DNA of 64,000 nucleotides from Styela clava (GCF_964204865.1 NC_135259.1:3100001-3164000); one strand, 5' to 3'. Counted from the first letter of the stretch, positions 1 to 13,440 are shown. The notes: generated from the letters alone by a model not told the origin. Made by a program: numbers and translations.

Positions 1-976
1 TGTTCAAATGGGCCACAGAAAACAACCGGAGGTTTAGGTAAATCCAAAACAGAAATGAGTTTATGTACAGCACCGGTTACGCCACTTCCAGCAAATATCA
101 CAACGTCATCGTCGTCTGCCCCAAGAGCGTCGCGGATAATTTCCCTGAGAAAATGAGGATTTGTGATTTCAATTATAATGAAATTAACTGGTTATTAAGA
201 GAATATCGTGAAACAAAAACGTGTTCATAGTATAATCCTGTAAACGTAAATGTAATCCACAAAAAATTACAATATTTTTCTGTCTGTTGCAAGAAATCTG
301 CCAAAGAAAATAAATTTAAGATTTGATGTCATTTCCCAATATTTATGCTTCGAAAATATTTGGTCAAATTACGAAGAAATTCTTTTTCGACGTGAATGAA
401 GAATAAAGCTGAGTCCTAAAATGACTTATAGTAATTTTCCTGATAGTATAGATTTATGTAAAATTTGAACTGAATTTTTCACATCGGCTTTTTAACGAAC
501 ATATAAGACTGGAATTTTCAACATAAAAATGGACATTTCCAGTGGGTGGTCCAAAACTGAACTATAACTAGATTCCCATGAAGAGAGAAATGTTCACATA
601 ATAATAAATTTTTTGCGCTTATCCTTTATTGCTTATAATATAAAATGATTTGTTACTTGGCTTCTTTTCTGAATAAAGTTGTTTGTGATGACGTCACTGT
701 TGTAGTGGTATGAGTATTTGCGTACATTGGTAAAACTTGCTTCATTATGAAATTTTCAATTGAGTGTAAAGCTTTGCCAGAGGCGACGTAGTCGCAATAA
801 AGAACTTTTCGAGGTCCAAAAGGTCCATCAAAAATTGCATCACGTCCGATTATATCTTTTTCAATAAATTTTAATAAGTTTTCTTTGTCTTTTTCTGTTA
901 ATTCTTCACCGGGATCATCTTCGTCTGATTTGATTCCAGAAATTCTATTTTTCCATTCAAATCCTTCCCATGCCAT
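1..976 (-). CDS. Aminotransferase class V-like protein, 5' part (exons 1-2, gene leaves window)
   Basis: Reverse-strand gene. Exon 1 is 976-657 from an ATG; the donor lies at 656-655 (AA|gtaac), and exon 2 begins at 144 after a ctcag acceptor. Joining them keeps frame (AA+G = Lys). Exon 1 has the class V/cysteine-desulfurase-like segment YCDYVASGKALHSIENFI followed by MYANTHTTTTVTSSQTT, then Phe-Arg. Exon 2 continues with EIIRDALGADDDDVVIF and the glycine turn AGSGVTGAVHKL, which in this fold holds the PLP phosphate. Family knowledge: PLP-dependent lyases/transaminases of fold type I. The catalytic lysine would lie beyond the left edge, so activity cannot be judged. The protein resembles the animal 'aminotransferase class V domain' proteins more than mitochondrial NFS1, since no transit peptide is evident. 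The exact substrate is unknown. Confidence 0.85.
145..656 (-). other. Intron 1 of the aminotransferase-like gene
   Basis: A 512-bp AT-rich stretch between donor gtaac (minus strand, 656) and acceptor ctcag (145). No open frame or repeat was seen in it. Confidence 0.8.
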
Positions 977-3735
977 TTTGTCTTTTATTTGAATTGAAGT
1001 TCAATATTAACTGCAACTTTTCAACCGTAAGTTTATTCTGTAGATTTATTCAACTTTATAAAATGTATATTGTTTAGTCTATTTACTAAAATAAAAAAGC
1101 TCAAAAAACAAAAGTTAATTGTGTTAAGCTCTTTCATATTTGATTTAACAATGTTGAACTATTATCATTTTACATGATGTACCAATGGAAAATTACGCTC
1201 ACTAGGTAAAAATTGATAGTATTGCCATTTGTTACATGGTCTAACGCAGTTTATGCCGAGACTACGTAGTATCGAATATGTCAGTTATTACAGTAGCCAA
1301 TTCTTCAGCCTCAACTTTCTTATGGTTCTTACTGCCTTCTTCTTAAGAGTTGTTTCCGTATTCTTCCATACATACTTCAAATGCAAATTCCATGAAAGAG
1401 TATTACAAGTTTAGAAATTTCTATCATATCTTACCGTTACACCATTTTTCCGACGACGTTCAATTTAAACTAATAGTTAAAGTAAGCTAAAGGCAGAACA
1501 AATTCGTCGTAAACTAACAACTATGCTATTACGAGAAATGTGTATAATATACAATTCTTTCGATAAAATGGTTTAAGAAAACATGAAATTTCTGTACATT
1601 AGATGAAATATTGCTGTTTTACATGTATATTTAAATTCTCACAGTGATTCAGCTTTCACAAATAGAAAACTAAGACGCAAACTTGCAAACATTATGAATG
1701 TATAATTTGCTATGTTACTTTCTTTATATAGAATGAAGGATAAGTTATTTGAATTTTCCGTATAAATCACAGTAACGCCGTAAGATCAATGTCAACTATG
1801 CTATTTTAAAAGACCTATGTTAATTGCATGCAGTTAGAAGCGATAAGGTCACGAAAATACCTCTAGCACAACTATTTCTATTACAAGCAAAAATTGTTTG
1901 TTTTAAATGATCGCAATAAAACAATTAAAATAACTATTTAAAAAATATTGTAAAAAGGCCACATTACATAACGTAATATAATAAAAATTAACAAATTGGG
2001 TCAAAATAATAACCAACTCAAAAAGATTTAACCGTTCAACTATTGAGCTTTTGTGAAGTATCTGGAATATTTCTAGCCATAGCATCGTGATAAGTACAAA
2101 AAATGAAGAAAAAAATTTTTAATGTCAACTAGACAAACGATTCAAATTATTCGTAATCGATGAATCTGCAAAGAAAGGTAACGTCAAGAGTAGTGTCTGA
2201 TCAACTGAGGAATCATATATATATATATATATATATTACAGTTGAGTTAAGTAGTTCTTTGTATCAACTTTTTATCCTGAAGAGCTTCTCACACAACCTC
2301 TTTTCAAATAGCTTTTCTAAAGGAGGCTATAGGGCCTGCCATTTGGAAGTAAATTTAATGATTCGACCCGTGCACAATATAGGCACCGCCAATAAAGAAT
2401 ATGTAGGTTTGTGTTATTAATAATATTGAAGTGTTTATAGCCTGAATGAAAATTGACAATGTGTTGCAATCTAAGTGAATTTCAATAAACACAGAATAGA
2501 GTCATCAGTTTAAGTCTGCATTACTTTTGCAACTCACATCCCATATTTATCTGTCATTTCCAATTATACCAAACTTTACTCAACATCATAAATATATGAT
2601 TTGAAACAATTTGAAGACTAAGGCACCAGATAAATTTACAATTATAAATTACAAGATAAGTTTTTGGTTGAATCAGTTTCAGATTGTGTTGAGTCCCAAA
2701 ATTTAGGTCTTTCATCAAACCCAATAATGTTTAACGGTGTCGTCTTGATCTAATATAGACTATTTTTAGTTCTCAAGTATCTGTGATAGTCGATAACAGG
2801 TCATTTGTGGATCATATTATGTAAAATCTGTATACATTTAACTGGCCGACCCCATATGTTTCTACTATGGAAAAGTATGCGTAGCTTTTCGAGGTTAACA
2901 ATCTGATTTTCGATGTACAAAGGAAACACGACATCACACAATACAAGCATACATGTTGTTAGAATTTCAAATATTTAATCCTATGCTAAAGTCCGGAAGG
3001 TTTATCTGTGGAGAATTTCATTATGTAATCAGATCAGTGTTCTTAGTAAACGTACTCGACTATTGTTTAGTTTACTAGTTACATAGTTTACTAGTTACTC
3101 AGAATTGGTCCAAAGTCTAGACACATGGTGGAATCTTGGTGTTGACAAACTCTTTTAGAGTGTTGATATGACGTGTATTCACATGGGGGAACTCGTACTC
3201 ATAAAAAGTATTCATTATCTTCATCAATAATAAAAACTATTGTCGATTCTCGAGTTCTTTTAAAAATAGATTCACTGGTTTCATTCACGTCAAAAGTTAA
3301 AAAAATGGAATGATTTTAACGCAGTCGGAGTCGAAATTTAAAATTAAATCCAAAGTAATTTGCGTAATTTCGTCTCACTATTTACTTACAAAAAACTATT
3401 GATTTTTTCACATATATATATATATATATATCTAACTTTTTATGAATCTTTTTATACAAAAATGGTGTTTAATTTTATATTAGAGTTCAGAATCTCACAT
3501 TTTACTGCAGAAGTACGCTCGCCAAAATTTCTTCGCCAAAGACCTTGTTTTAAACTACCTCGCAGCAGCGCTTCAGCTTCTTATATCGAAGAATTCGACA
3601 ATTATTCAGTAAAATGCTATTTACGCTTCATTGCTCTATGAGAAACACTTTACATATCATTGGCAATCGTGAATGTAAAAAAAGAGTTTAAATAAATAAC
3701 GAATTGTTAACAAACATAATGAATAAACGAACACC
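977..3735. other. Intergenic AT-rich DNA with two (AT)n tracts
   Basis: Presumed promoter side of the aminotransferase-like gene, followed by about 2.7 kb without a convincing gene. Simple (AT)n tracts lie at 2215-2236 and 3412-3431. Short open frames here have no recognisable domain, and several run through the AT tracts. Confidence 0.6.
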
Positions 3736-3759
3736 CACGCGTGCCAATTGGCACGCGTG
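3736..3759. repeat. Perfect 24-bp GC-rich palindrome
   Basis: The half-site CACGCGTGCCAA is followed directly by its exact reverse complement. It sits in AT-rich surroundings and carries GCGTG/CACGC cores at both ends. It could be a protein-binding dyad or the remains of a transposon end. No gene starts next to it. Confidence 0.8.
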
Positions 3760-4032
3760 ACAGGAGTTGCCCACCTGATCTAACCTAACTTGCTCTATCT
3801 AAACACGCGCAATTTAAATAACGCTACTCTTAAATTTCTTAAAACTTGTACGGCGATGTGTATGACGATTACTAAACACTACATTTCATTTAGTTGGGGA
3901 CGTCACAATCCACAATCCCTGTGCTTGTGCGCAACAATACGACTGCAGAAACTACCATAATTTGTTCAAATAAAAAAGTGTTGCGGCGAAACATTACTAG
4001 ATTGCAAAGCAATTTACGGTGCAATCGATTTA

Positions 4033-4753
4033 AGTGCAACCGACACATTCCGTGCGACCCGCAGAACAATGTTAGCGTACACTACTAAACCATTTGCAGA
4101 TATCTGTATTTATTAGCAGAACAATTTTGATTTATTTTTAAACGATTCCAACTGGAAATATAGTCCTTTTCCTAATCCCGATGTCAGGATTGATGTTTGT
4201 AGCTATATGTATATATATGGGAATGACGTACTGTGATCGGTAAAAAGAGAATGAATTGTCTTGTCAAGCAGGACCTAGCCGATGAGATGAGCTCACGTCA
4301 AATAACTCCTCATTTGGAGAGACGATTTGTGCCTTCATAGTAGTCAAAACACTCCTCTATAGTTTCAAGCGTTGGCCATATGACAGCAATGACGAACCGC
4401 GGAGCTGACTTAGAGCCGCGCGATCCAGTTTTATTTTTAACCTGCTCTGAGGTCTCAACTTAGACGGACTTGGTTGTTTTTTGACGGCCAGCTCCCGCTA
4501 CAAGTAATACATTCATCATGCAATAAGTGTGTAGAGAAAAGATGCCGAAAATATCACGATATTTCGCGGAAAGCAATTTTAAAATAACTAAAGTCGTTAT
4601 ATAGTTGAAAAACTGATTAGAACGATAAACTCTCCTTTTAAGTGTGTGAACTCGCAAGATTTTGATCACTATTGGGTTTACTCCAACTGCGGCCCGAGAG
4701 ACATCCTCAAAATTTTTTGCGGCCTTCCAACCTCGCAACCTTGGACCACCCTG
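4033..4753 (-). mobile_element. hAT-like non-autonomous element, one end lost
   Basis: Read on the minus strand it starts CAGGGTGGTCCAAGGTTGC (from 4753) and follows, base for base over long stretches, the element at 24065-24806. Shared marks are the 'gggccgca' block, the 'caaccaagtccgtctaa' block and 'cacggaatgt' near the far end. The far inverted repeat present at 24806 is missing here. No transposase frame is seen. Open frames inside it are part of the element. Confidence 0.7.
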
Positions 4754-4904
4754 ATTTAAGTAGTTTAAACCAAGGGTATGCAACCTTTAATACAGAAGGG
4801 CCAGATAAAGATAACTGAGTTAAACCGCGTGTCGCACTTTCATTCAACATAGGCTTCCTTGCAGTAGCAAGCAGAAAATTTTTGGTTATTGATGTTATGA
4901 CATG

Positions 4905-5185
4905 CGGATATCAGTACCGGAATACCGGGTGGTTCACGTAACCGCTGGTCGGTTACGGCTTCCTCCACCATCAAGTCAATGCGTCGAAAAAACAAATAAC
5001 TGGCTAACTAATCCCATACCCGACCTGGACTGGTAACCGGACGAGAGGCAGTGGTTCGCCATATGATTAAGCCGTCGTATCGGCTTTCCTCTCCCCGGGA
5101 TAAATATGTAAATCCTATCCTATGTAGCCGTGTCGATTACGGATCGGAACCGATACCGGTGATAAAAGCGGTATCAGTATATCTC
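4905..5185. repeat. GC-rich interspersed-repeat-like block
   Basis: This block is markedly more GC-rich than its surroundings, with clustered 'ccgg', 'accgataccggtg' and 'cctctccccgggataaat' motifs and no open frame. It looks like a SINE or LINE tail. Family assignment is not possible from one copy. Confidence 0.35.
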
Positions 5186-5498
5186 TGTATGTATTTCAAT
5201 TAAAAAAATTGAATTAAGAAACATTTTTTATAATTATTTAATGGGACACGTGTTACAAGTGGGACACGACATTTTGAAGACACCCGAACTTTTGTGTTTT
5301 GGGACATGTTTTTTTTTCTTCAAAATGCTTACACGTGGGGCATGATTTCCTGTTGCATTCACTAAATCTTGATTTTACTTCTCTCCGTGTTTCTGGTTTC
5401 AGTTTATCTCCAGTCTGTATTGTAATGATGGGTATTTTCTATAAACATTTCGAGAGGTGCGAGAAAAATATGTTTCAGTCTTCAATTGTTGTGTAGTA

Positions 5499-6102
5499 CA
5501 GTGGTTCTCAACCTTTTTCAGTTGGCGGACCGGTAAAATTTCAAAACAAATTTTGCAGACCGGCAGACCTGCAAAATTAACCAAAAATGTCATGAACACA
5601 AAGCATAATCGAAAGAATGCAATTACGACAAAAGTAGACAATCCGATTCAATGAGAAATTTACTGCTGTCTTTTTGATATCACACGTGTTAAACGCCGTT
5701 ATATTTAAGTTTCTGCAAGGCGAAGTAGACTTGTTTGCCACCATTTTATTTTCAAACATCGATAAATTATATGGCTACTGTCAAATTTCGAACCACGAAG
5801 TTCTCAATCAGATACCGCACTATGTGCTATGAAACTCCTACGCGTTATGACGTTGATTGCCGTTATGAGGTCATAGACTTAACGAACCTCCAGCCGTTAA
5901 GGGCTTGAAATGGGCAGAGGACCTTTCACCAAGTTTGGTTATTAGACCAATACGGTAGGCTTTACGAATCAATAGGAGATTAAAAATCACGATATTAATT
6001 AAATACTTTGTATTTTGCAATTTGCTTATAATATATTAATATTGGAATATATTTGGCGGACCGACAGCAAGGTTGCCGCGGACCGGCGGTTGAGAACCAC
6101 TG
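5499..6102. mobile_element. hAT-type MITE, 604 bp
   Basis: Bounded by inverted ends CAGTGGTTCTCAACC (5499) and GGTTGAGAACCACTG (ending 6102), the classic hAT terminus. Subterminal 'ggcggaccgg' / 'gaccggcgg' also mirror each other. There is no transposase. The flanks do not show a clean 8-bp duplication, so it is either old or rearranged. Short open frames inside are artefacts of the element. Confidence 0.85.
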
Positions 6103-7469
6103 GACTGTAGTATATATATATACATATTATTCGTCAAAAAAAATCTTTCTTAAGTTTAGTTGGTTTGGATGGTAATTGGTAACGAATGGCAATTGTTGTT
6201 GATGTCTCGATTTGTTTTTGATGTTAGAAGCGAATCTCTAGTCATTTCCTTTCATCAGATAGTTTTTCTTTTGTGTTGACAAATTCGTATTCGTTCATCT
6301 CATTCGTATAAATAGATCTTTTAGTCTAGAATGTTTGCAGTACCATGCTTGGGGTGGCACGAGACGGGGGGAAGATATTGGCGTGAGTCCGTTCCGTTGG
6401 GGAAAATTTCAGTTTCCAATTTGTTGTGTATGATATAAACTTTTATGTCTAATAACGCGATGTTGTCCGGTGATATAATCGAATATAAACTAAATGGTGT
6501 AGGATTATTGAATTTGCAAGTGTTATGAGATCTCCGATATCGTTTAGCCGTGTGTCTGAATCAGAAGGCAGTTATCAAGTTATCTGAAGTAGTACTGACG
6601 TTTTACCTTGGCTATTTGTAGCATTACTGTATTTAAGGTTTCCATGAATTTGTTAGCTTATTTAGATCCCATTATGGTCCACATTGCTGTTCCGTTGATT
6701 TGAAGGTAAAGTTTATTATTAAATACAAAATTGTTGTCGCTGAAAACCACATTAACTGCTTCTTTGATCCAAAGGATTCGCTTTCCTAGTTGTTGTGTTT
6801 GTTGAGATACTTCAGGATGCATTCTTTATGCGGGATATTTGAATATATATATATATATATAAGGACGTCACGTCCATGGTTACTATAATCCATATAAGGG
6901 ATCCTGGTGGAATAGTACCGATTTTTTCCAAGATCCAAGTCCATACTGTCTCTAGCATAAGACGGTATTACTTCTTTGCACATAAGGTCTGTTAATTTGT
7001 GATCTATATTTATTCAGAAAGTTTTTCATTTGCTGTCCCCACTGCTGATATGATTGGACAATTGGGGTAATTCTTCTCATGGACTTTTGGGCTGTGATGG
7101 ATGTTTCGAAATCATTTCTTTGAACAGTTCGTCATTAACAATGCCGGTTTTTTCTCAAATTGTTGCATGATTTGGTCATTTTGTAGATATTATATTAGAT
7201 ATGTTTAATTGCAATTCCTACGATATATACAGAACACAATCTTATAACTTTTATCAAGACTAGCTTAACATAGAAAGGTATCGAGTTGTATTTATACGTT
7301 GATAATACATACTAATCAAATACTGGATACGGGAGCTCGCGATTCACGTTATAAACAGAAACTCCTATGATCCTAATACGGGTAATTAAGTACGTCGTAC
7401 GGGTGGGAACTTACAAATATTTATTTCAATCAGTGCTTAAATAATTGAGAACATAAATTTTAATTCGAT
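6103..7469. other. Intergenic, nothing recognised
   Basis: AT-rich DNA with an (AT)n tract at 6843-6861. No exon-like frame with domain similarity was found on either strand. Confidence 0.5.
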
Positions 7470-7659
7470 GGATGAACTGAAGAATCTCCTCCCCAGGCGG
7501 GTCCGCGTGTCAGTTGGTCTTAGTTGGGGTGGAGATTCTTCAGTTGATCCTGTTTCCTAACTGAAGAATATCCCCTTCCCCTAGCCTAGCCCACCTAAGC
7601 CGATAATACCAGTTGATCTTCAGTTGGGTACCTTATAGGAGAGATTCTTTAGTTGATCC
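7470..7659. repeat. Two adjacent fold-back hairpins
   Basis: 7470-7494 and 7526-7550 are 25-bp inverted arms with two mismatches, sharing 'agattcttcagtt'. Directly after, 7556-7580 and 7638-7659 form a second, less perfect pair built from the same 'aactgaagaat' / 'attctttagttgatcc' ends. This looks like two overlapping copies of one small inverted-repeat element. Confidence 0.65.
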
Positions 7660-9522
7660 AATTTGATAATGACCGAACGAAACATGTTCCTAAAAGCTGA
7701 AGTTCTGTAATTTAATTCCTATACGAAAGTCTCTGTTAGAATTGTAAGAAAATTAACTTTGTTTTTATAATTTCAACTGAAATTGTGGTAAATCCATGCT
7801 TAACTTTTTTGCCTATTTTTCGAAAGATGTCGTCGTGAGTGTATTTCTAAACCAAACTTCCTGCAATATGCCGCATGCCTTCAGTGATATGATCGTGTCG
7901 AGAGAGAATGCACGGGTCCTATCCTTTGTCTGCAAGGTTATGATAATGTCATTTGCTACTTTTTGTTCGAATTCTAAAGCAAGGGCTCCATCTTTAGTGA
8001 TGTTGGAACACCATTATTTATGTGCATAAGAGCTTAGAAATTACAGATGTGGCATTTTGTTGTCATTGCACAGTTTCACCTCATGTCATCGTCTGTACAA
8101 CATTCGCTCCGACATATCAGAGTTATAGCGTTCCATACTTCTCAATTTGCTTGGCCATTATTACTTGTAGGTACATTCAATAAAGTGCCGCTTCATACCT
8201 TCTATAGGGCTGTCGCTACGCTAGAGTCGCGTGCCTCCAGGTTAAGACCTGCTTAATAAACTTCACAGTATACATTCTAACGAGACGCAATGTTTTTCAA
8301 GATAAGGTATTCAAGCAAATGATTTCTCAAGATGGCAGAAAGCATTATAATATGTTGAAATTTTTATATTTCTTTATTTGTGGGATTTATCTCCCTATCT
8401 AAGTTAGTCAACATAACACATTTCAAATATATATGGAAGTATGAAAAGTGTATTTTTGGAATGAAAACGTGTTCTCAATAAGGTGCACACTGCGTGTAGA
8501 TGAATTCAATTGCTACTTTTATTGCTTTCTACAAGATTGCTGTACACATACGCATGTAGTTCAAGTAAAATATTCTATTTTGACAAGCTTACCTGACTTT
8601 ATCTTTCTGAGGAACTGTTTTATGAAAATTCCTAGCGCATATTGGCTATTTCATTCTATTCGTGAAGTATGATTAATTTAATATTGACTAGAATTTTTTG
8701 CGTGGATTGAAATCATTGACTACATGTACAAGTGCAACATGTTTACGATATACAACACAACTACAGTTTCGCACCGTGTTGATGATTAATAATACACCAT
8801 CGAGAGTTTTAAAAAGGTAAATACAGCGAATCGGGATATTGAAATTCCTCTAATTAACCAATCGGTCAATCAATTATTGTAAACGAGATTTAACGGTAAA
8901 TGTTAATATGTAAACAATGCAACGACGTACCTATCGTCGTAAGTCGGCGATGTTTGTCTTTGAAGAGATGAACACTCCAATGCAGATTTAGACAAGGAAT
9001 CGACATAGATTAGATATGAAAGAGATAACCTGTGATGCGTGGTCATACATGATGCAGTTAAAATCGGGAGTTTTGCTTGGAAAAAAATGACCAGTTTAGT
9101 GTCAGCCTAAGAAATCAAAAAATGATTAGAAGAACACTTGCAAAGCGAATAAATGTATCAATTGTGTTGTTTTCGTGAATTTTTCAACCAATCCAGATTT
9201 ACGTTTTTGCTTACGTTGTCTGAAAACTCAATAATAACAAGCGCCACAAATTTAGTAATTTTTTACATATTTGCTTATGGGGGCTTGATATAGAGAGTGT
9301 CTGGGTAAGACTGTATTGAAAGTGCAACATCACAACATTCATATATAACCATCATCATATGTTAAAATGTCCACTTGTCCACAAATATTCCACTTCATGT
9401 AACTGAGTGATTATACCGTGTTCGGGAAGTAAATACCTTAGAGCCAAAAATAGGACAATGAACACCATCGCTTATCCAAACGCCGCATGGTGCAGTGTTT
9501 TTGAAGCATGCATCAGCTAAAG
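7660..9522. other. Intergenic, no secure gene
   Basis: Apart from the exon-like frame near 7.9 kb this stretch shows no recognisable gene. A short GC-richer block at 8210-8250 (gtcgctacgctagagtcgcg) hints at a SINE fragment. Confidence 0.4.
7813..8013 (-). other. Exon-like open frame of unknown identity
   Basis: A reverse-strand frame of about 65 codons ending in TAG at 7813-7815, bounded upstream by a stop at 8014-8016 and lacking any Met. It contains ALEFEQKVANDII and ISLKACGILQEVWFRN. Base composition here is more balanced than in the flanks. No family is recognised and no strong splice acceptor is seen. A forward-strand frame (7796-8029) overlaps it, so either or neither may be real. It may be a transposon-protein relic. 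Confidence 0.25.
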
Positions 9523-11414
9523 CATGGGTGTGCAAACTGTGACCCGCACAGAAAAATTGTGCGGCCAGCGGAGAAGTGTTAATATTTAATAGTGTGCCCG
9601 CGAAACGAGTTTTCAGTTTTTAGATAATCTGGTACGAGCAATTCCAATATCTTTGCGTCGCAAAGCCCATACCAATATATATACCTGTGTACCACTGTGA
9701 TATTAGCAAAACTAGCTAGCAAAATCCTGTCGGTCAACAGATCTGCAAGGACGTCTAACAATGTCGTAAGATCAATAACAAACAAAAATAACAACTTTTT
9801 GTGCTTTCATCTATAGTGAGAACTCTACCTGCAAAAATAATTCGTTTCGGAAGCCCCTTCGTAGGTAGAAAATTTCATAAGTAGGAACACATTTTACCTG
9901 TTTATAAATGTACTATTCAGTTATAAACCCCCACAACACTGGGACATAATATTGTTTTTATAAATTATACTATTGCTCAAAACCAGTAAGAAATACGTGT
10001 CAGAATTGAATTAATGCATAGTAAATAGAAAAGTTACACATTGAAAGAAGAAAGAGCAAAAAAATACCGAACAAAAACTACGAACGGTATGTTTATCACT
10101 GGCGTTGGCCGACTGTGCCAGGCTAAACGATGACCGCGAAGAGTGGGAGGACGGTGGTGGGAATTAGCGTCAAAAGTTGACCACTGAGAGAGAACGTAGT
10201 GAACAAAAATGAGCACACAAAAATAAAAATTCCATATCGTCACGCTGATAACCGAATTGCGTAAGTCATTTTTGGCGATTTTGAGTTTTTCATAAAATAG
10301 GTATTTATGTAATGCTGCGCACCTGTCTGTTAACTCAGTTTTTTTTTTATGAATTCCGAAACCCATAAAAATGGAGATTTAGTATGACATGCACATTTGT
10401 GCAATTGTTTCGTCATATTGAATTATCATTATTACGCTGGACTATTGTGACGTTACAAAGGAAAAATAACCTCGGCGAGTTTTGCATCTCGGATTCTCGC
10501 TTAGCGCGTATTATTTTGAACTTATACTACAGTATAGGAAGGCGTGCACTTGTGATATTAACTGCCCGAGTCCAATTCACCTTGGTTGGCTTCTATATTG
10601 GATGCATTGCTGTTTTATTCTTTATATTTAATCTTAATCTTATTTCGGTGGGTGTGCAGAACGTGTTATATTGATGAAATATATATTTTTAAACATAAAA
10701 AATAATGTAATTGAAACTGATTAGCTATTTTGGGGATTGGAAATTGTAGATACTGAGAATTACATTCGTTTTTTTGGATGTTTAGTTTTCAGGACTGGTG
10801 CATATAGGAAAGTTGCAAAATTGCGTATGTCCCCAAGTCATAACCACATTTCTGCCTAAGTCACAGTGCGCCATTATGACGTCACTTAACGGCGTCATAC
10901 AAAATAACTTGAATCCGGCTACGATCAAAAAATTGAACCATGACAAATTATTACCTCTCAATGGCATAACAATATCATTAGGAAGTTTTTTACGTTTTTC
11001 TCAAAACTGCTAAAAATGACTTACGCAATTCGGTTATTAGCGTGACGATATTGTTTATTTATTTTTTCATCGTATCATTGTCTTAACACTGAATTTAGCT
11101 AGCAACACATTTAACGTACCTGCGGGAAACAATCAAGCCAATGGGATGGCAGATAATTTATTGCCGCGCCCCACACGGCTGCCTTCCTTTATGACAAAAA
11201 ATGAAATACCGTAAAATAAAAAGTACGGTAACTGTAAAATATTTTAAATCAAAACTTTATTCAAGCACTGAACTGAATCTACCTAAAATGAACAAAGATC
11301 ACTACACCGGTTTTTAAGTTTTCGTTTCTCGGCTTTTCGTATGTAGAAAATCCTACTCTAGCCGGGGCTATATTTTTACAATAAAAATTTTTGTATGAAG
11401 GTTGCACACCCTCG
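9523..11414. mobile_element. hAT-like element, ~1.9 kb, with 7/8 target duplication
   Basis: The left end reads CATGGGTGTGCAAAC, and the right end read inward is CGAGGGTGTGCAACC. The 8 bp just outside are agctaaag (9515-9522) and agctcaag (11415-11422), a 7/8 match of the length hAT transposases make. No intact transposase is seen. The interior holds the fold-back at 10234-11051 and open frames that resemble nothing. Confidence 0.6.
10234..11051. repeat. Long inverted repeat (fold-back) inside the hAT-like element
   Basis: About 65-bp arms at 10234-10298 and 10986-11051 face each other; both contain ATGACTTACGCAATTCGG or its complement, with only a handful of mismatches. The ~690-bp loop has no recognised gene. 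It may be a separate MITE nested in the larger element or part of its own structure. Confidence 0.75.
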
Positions 11415-13440
11415 AGCTCAAGCACTGTAATGTAAAGCATTATGTGGGTTACTAGCAGATTTTAGAAGATGGAGTTACTCATTTGCGGATTCACTCTGAA
11501 AATTTCGAAGATTGCATTTGCTTTTTTGTGTATTCACTCAAACGTTTTTTCAAATGAGGATAACAGTTTATTCACTCGTTTTGTTAAATGAAGCTAACAG
11601 TTTATGAATTGATTGTTTTTCCTGTTATTTCAACACAGTTACTTTGAGAAAGTGACGACATCACAAAGCATGCGCAACATCCCGCAGTTACTGTCTAATG
11701 TGGATTGTCAGAGAATTTTATTTTAAGTGTTGAAAACATTGAGTTAATAGGTTCATTACGGCTATTTCATCGTATTGCATTTGTACTCATAATACACTAC
11801 GTATTGGTAAGAATTTTCAACTTGATGCTAATAATTCAAAACACTAGCAATCGAGTTGATGGTATTTCAGGTGCAAGGTACTTCTTGGCGAATAACCTAG
11901 ATTGAAAAACTTGCGTATAGATACCATAAATTTAGAAAGTGGCGAATCTAGAATTTGAATAACAGCATCATTAGTGCTGTCATTTTCTAATCGGGTTTGG
12001 GGTTCAACATTACCTATTCAATGCAGTTGCTAATTGTATAAATAACTTATTCGCCATTTTACGTGTTTGAAGGTTTTGTTGCACACATTTTGTAAGTATT
12101 TGTTTTAGAAACGACATTGTAATAAGTAGTCACCGTAAAAGAGGAGCAATTTCACTCTACCTTGGCAAACCGCGTGGCATAAATATGAATTTTTAAAAAT
12201 CGAGGACGATGTCAATCACCAATAAATGTTTGAGTCTTTATGAAATGCCAAGTTTCTATATTTATTTAATTGGAAATGTAGATACAATAAAATGCCAGTA
12301 ACAGTAACTGACTAACTTCAGCCTACTGAAACAGGTAGCAAATTCATATCACAACAAATGACTACTCTCCCTTAGAAAGAAGATACACTAATTTTCATAA
12401 ATCCTATCACTGCTTAACATGAAAAAATATCAAGTGTTCAATATTATCATGTTATGATGTATCTTATGTTTCGATTCGATGTTATTAAAAGTTGCTGACG
12501 ACTTTCATTTTGGTTTATGCTTTAAACATTTCAATTGTGGGCGAGTTATTTGTACATTTTTCAAGCATTGAATTCTTGCAAATTGCTGTAAACTGAGACC
12601 GTTGTAGACTGTAAACTAATCTCAGCTAAGTTTGATTAGAATACTTTGTAACATTGTGTCATCTAGCATTGAGCCCAATTTCTTGACAGAAATTAAATGA
12701 AAGCCAGATTTATCTACGAGGCCATGTATGCATGTAGAACGAAACTGCCTTTAGAGTCAACGGCCATGAACCGTTTGTTACTTATCGATTTTAATCGATT
12801 AGTTCGATATGTTCGCAAAAATCTTCGATGTGTGACAATATTTCAATCGTCTTGAAGATTTTCACCGCCGAAATCAAAATCCAGTGTGAATAGAATAAGG
12901 AATGTTATATGTGTAAACATTTGAAACAACGAATAATTGATTTCAAACAGCGCATAAATCTTTGGGTCAAAATAATGACACGTATTATGGGTTCGCGGTA
13001 CATATAGTAGTGGGATTCAAATATTTAAATTAAGGTTTTGTATCTAACTCACAAACAACAGGTTCCCTCATTTCATAAAATATATGCATGGCACTACGTA
13101 GGCTACATTAACATGACATGCTTTACATAAATAGGACATAACTCTCGGAATACGATAAATATAACGCAAGTGTTCATAGCGCAACTTACATAGAAGGATG
13201 CTTAAATTGGTATAGTCAGAATTGATGAAGGAGGGGGTAAAAATGACAAATACTAGATATAGAATCCCAGTCTTTAAAATGCGTTGACTCGAATCCAACT
13301 GCTCATCCAAATCGCGGCCATCTCTAGGTCATAGCCACAAAAAATGACGGATATGTACGAAATATCACAACTCAAATCGATTGTGCGACATCACCAGCTG
13401 CTGTTCAAAGACGGCTTTAAAAAACTCTCTCGTTTATATC
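11415..13440. other. Intergenic, nothing recognised
   Basis: AT-rich, with no domain-bearing frame and no clear repeat boundary. It lies upstream of the duplicated GST segment. Confidence 0.5.
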
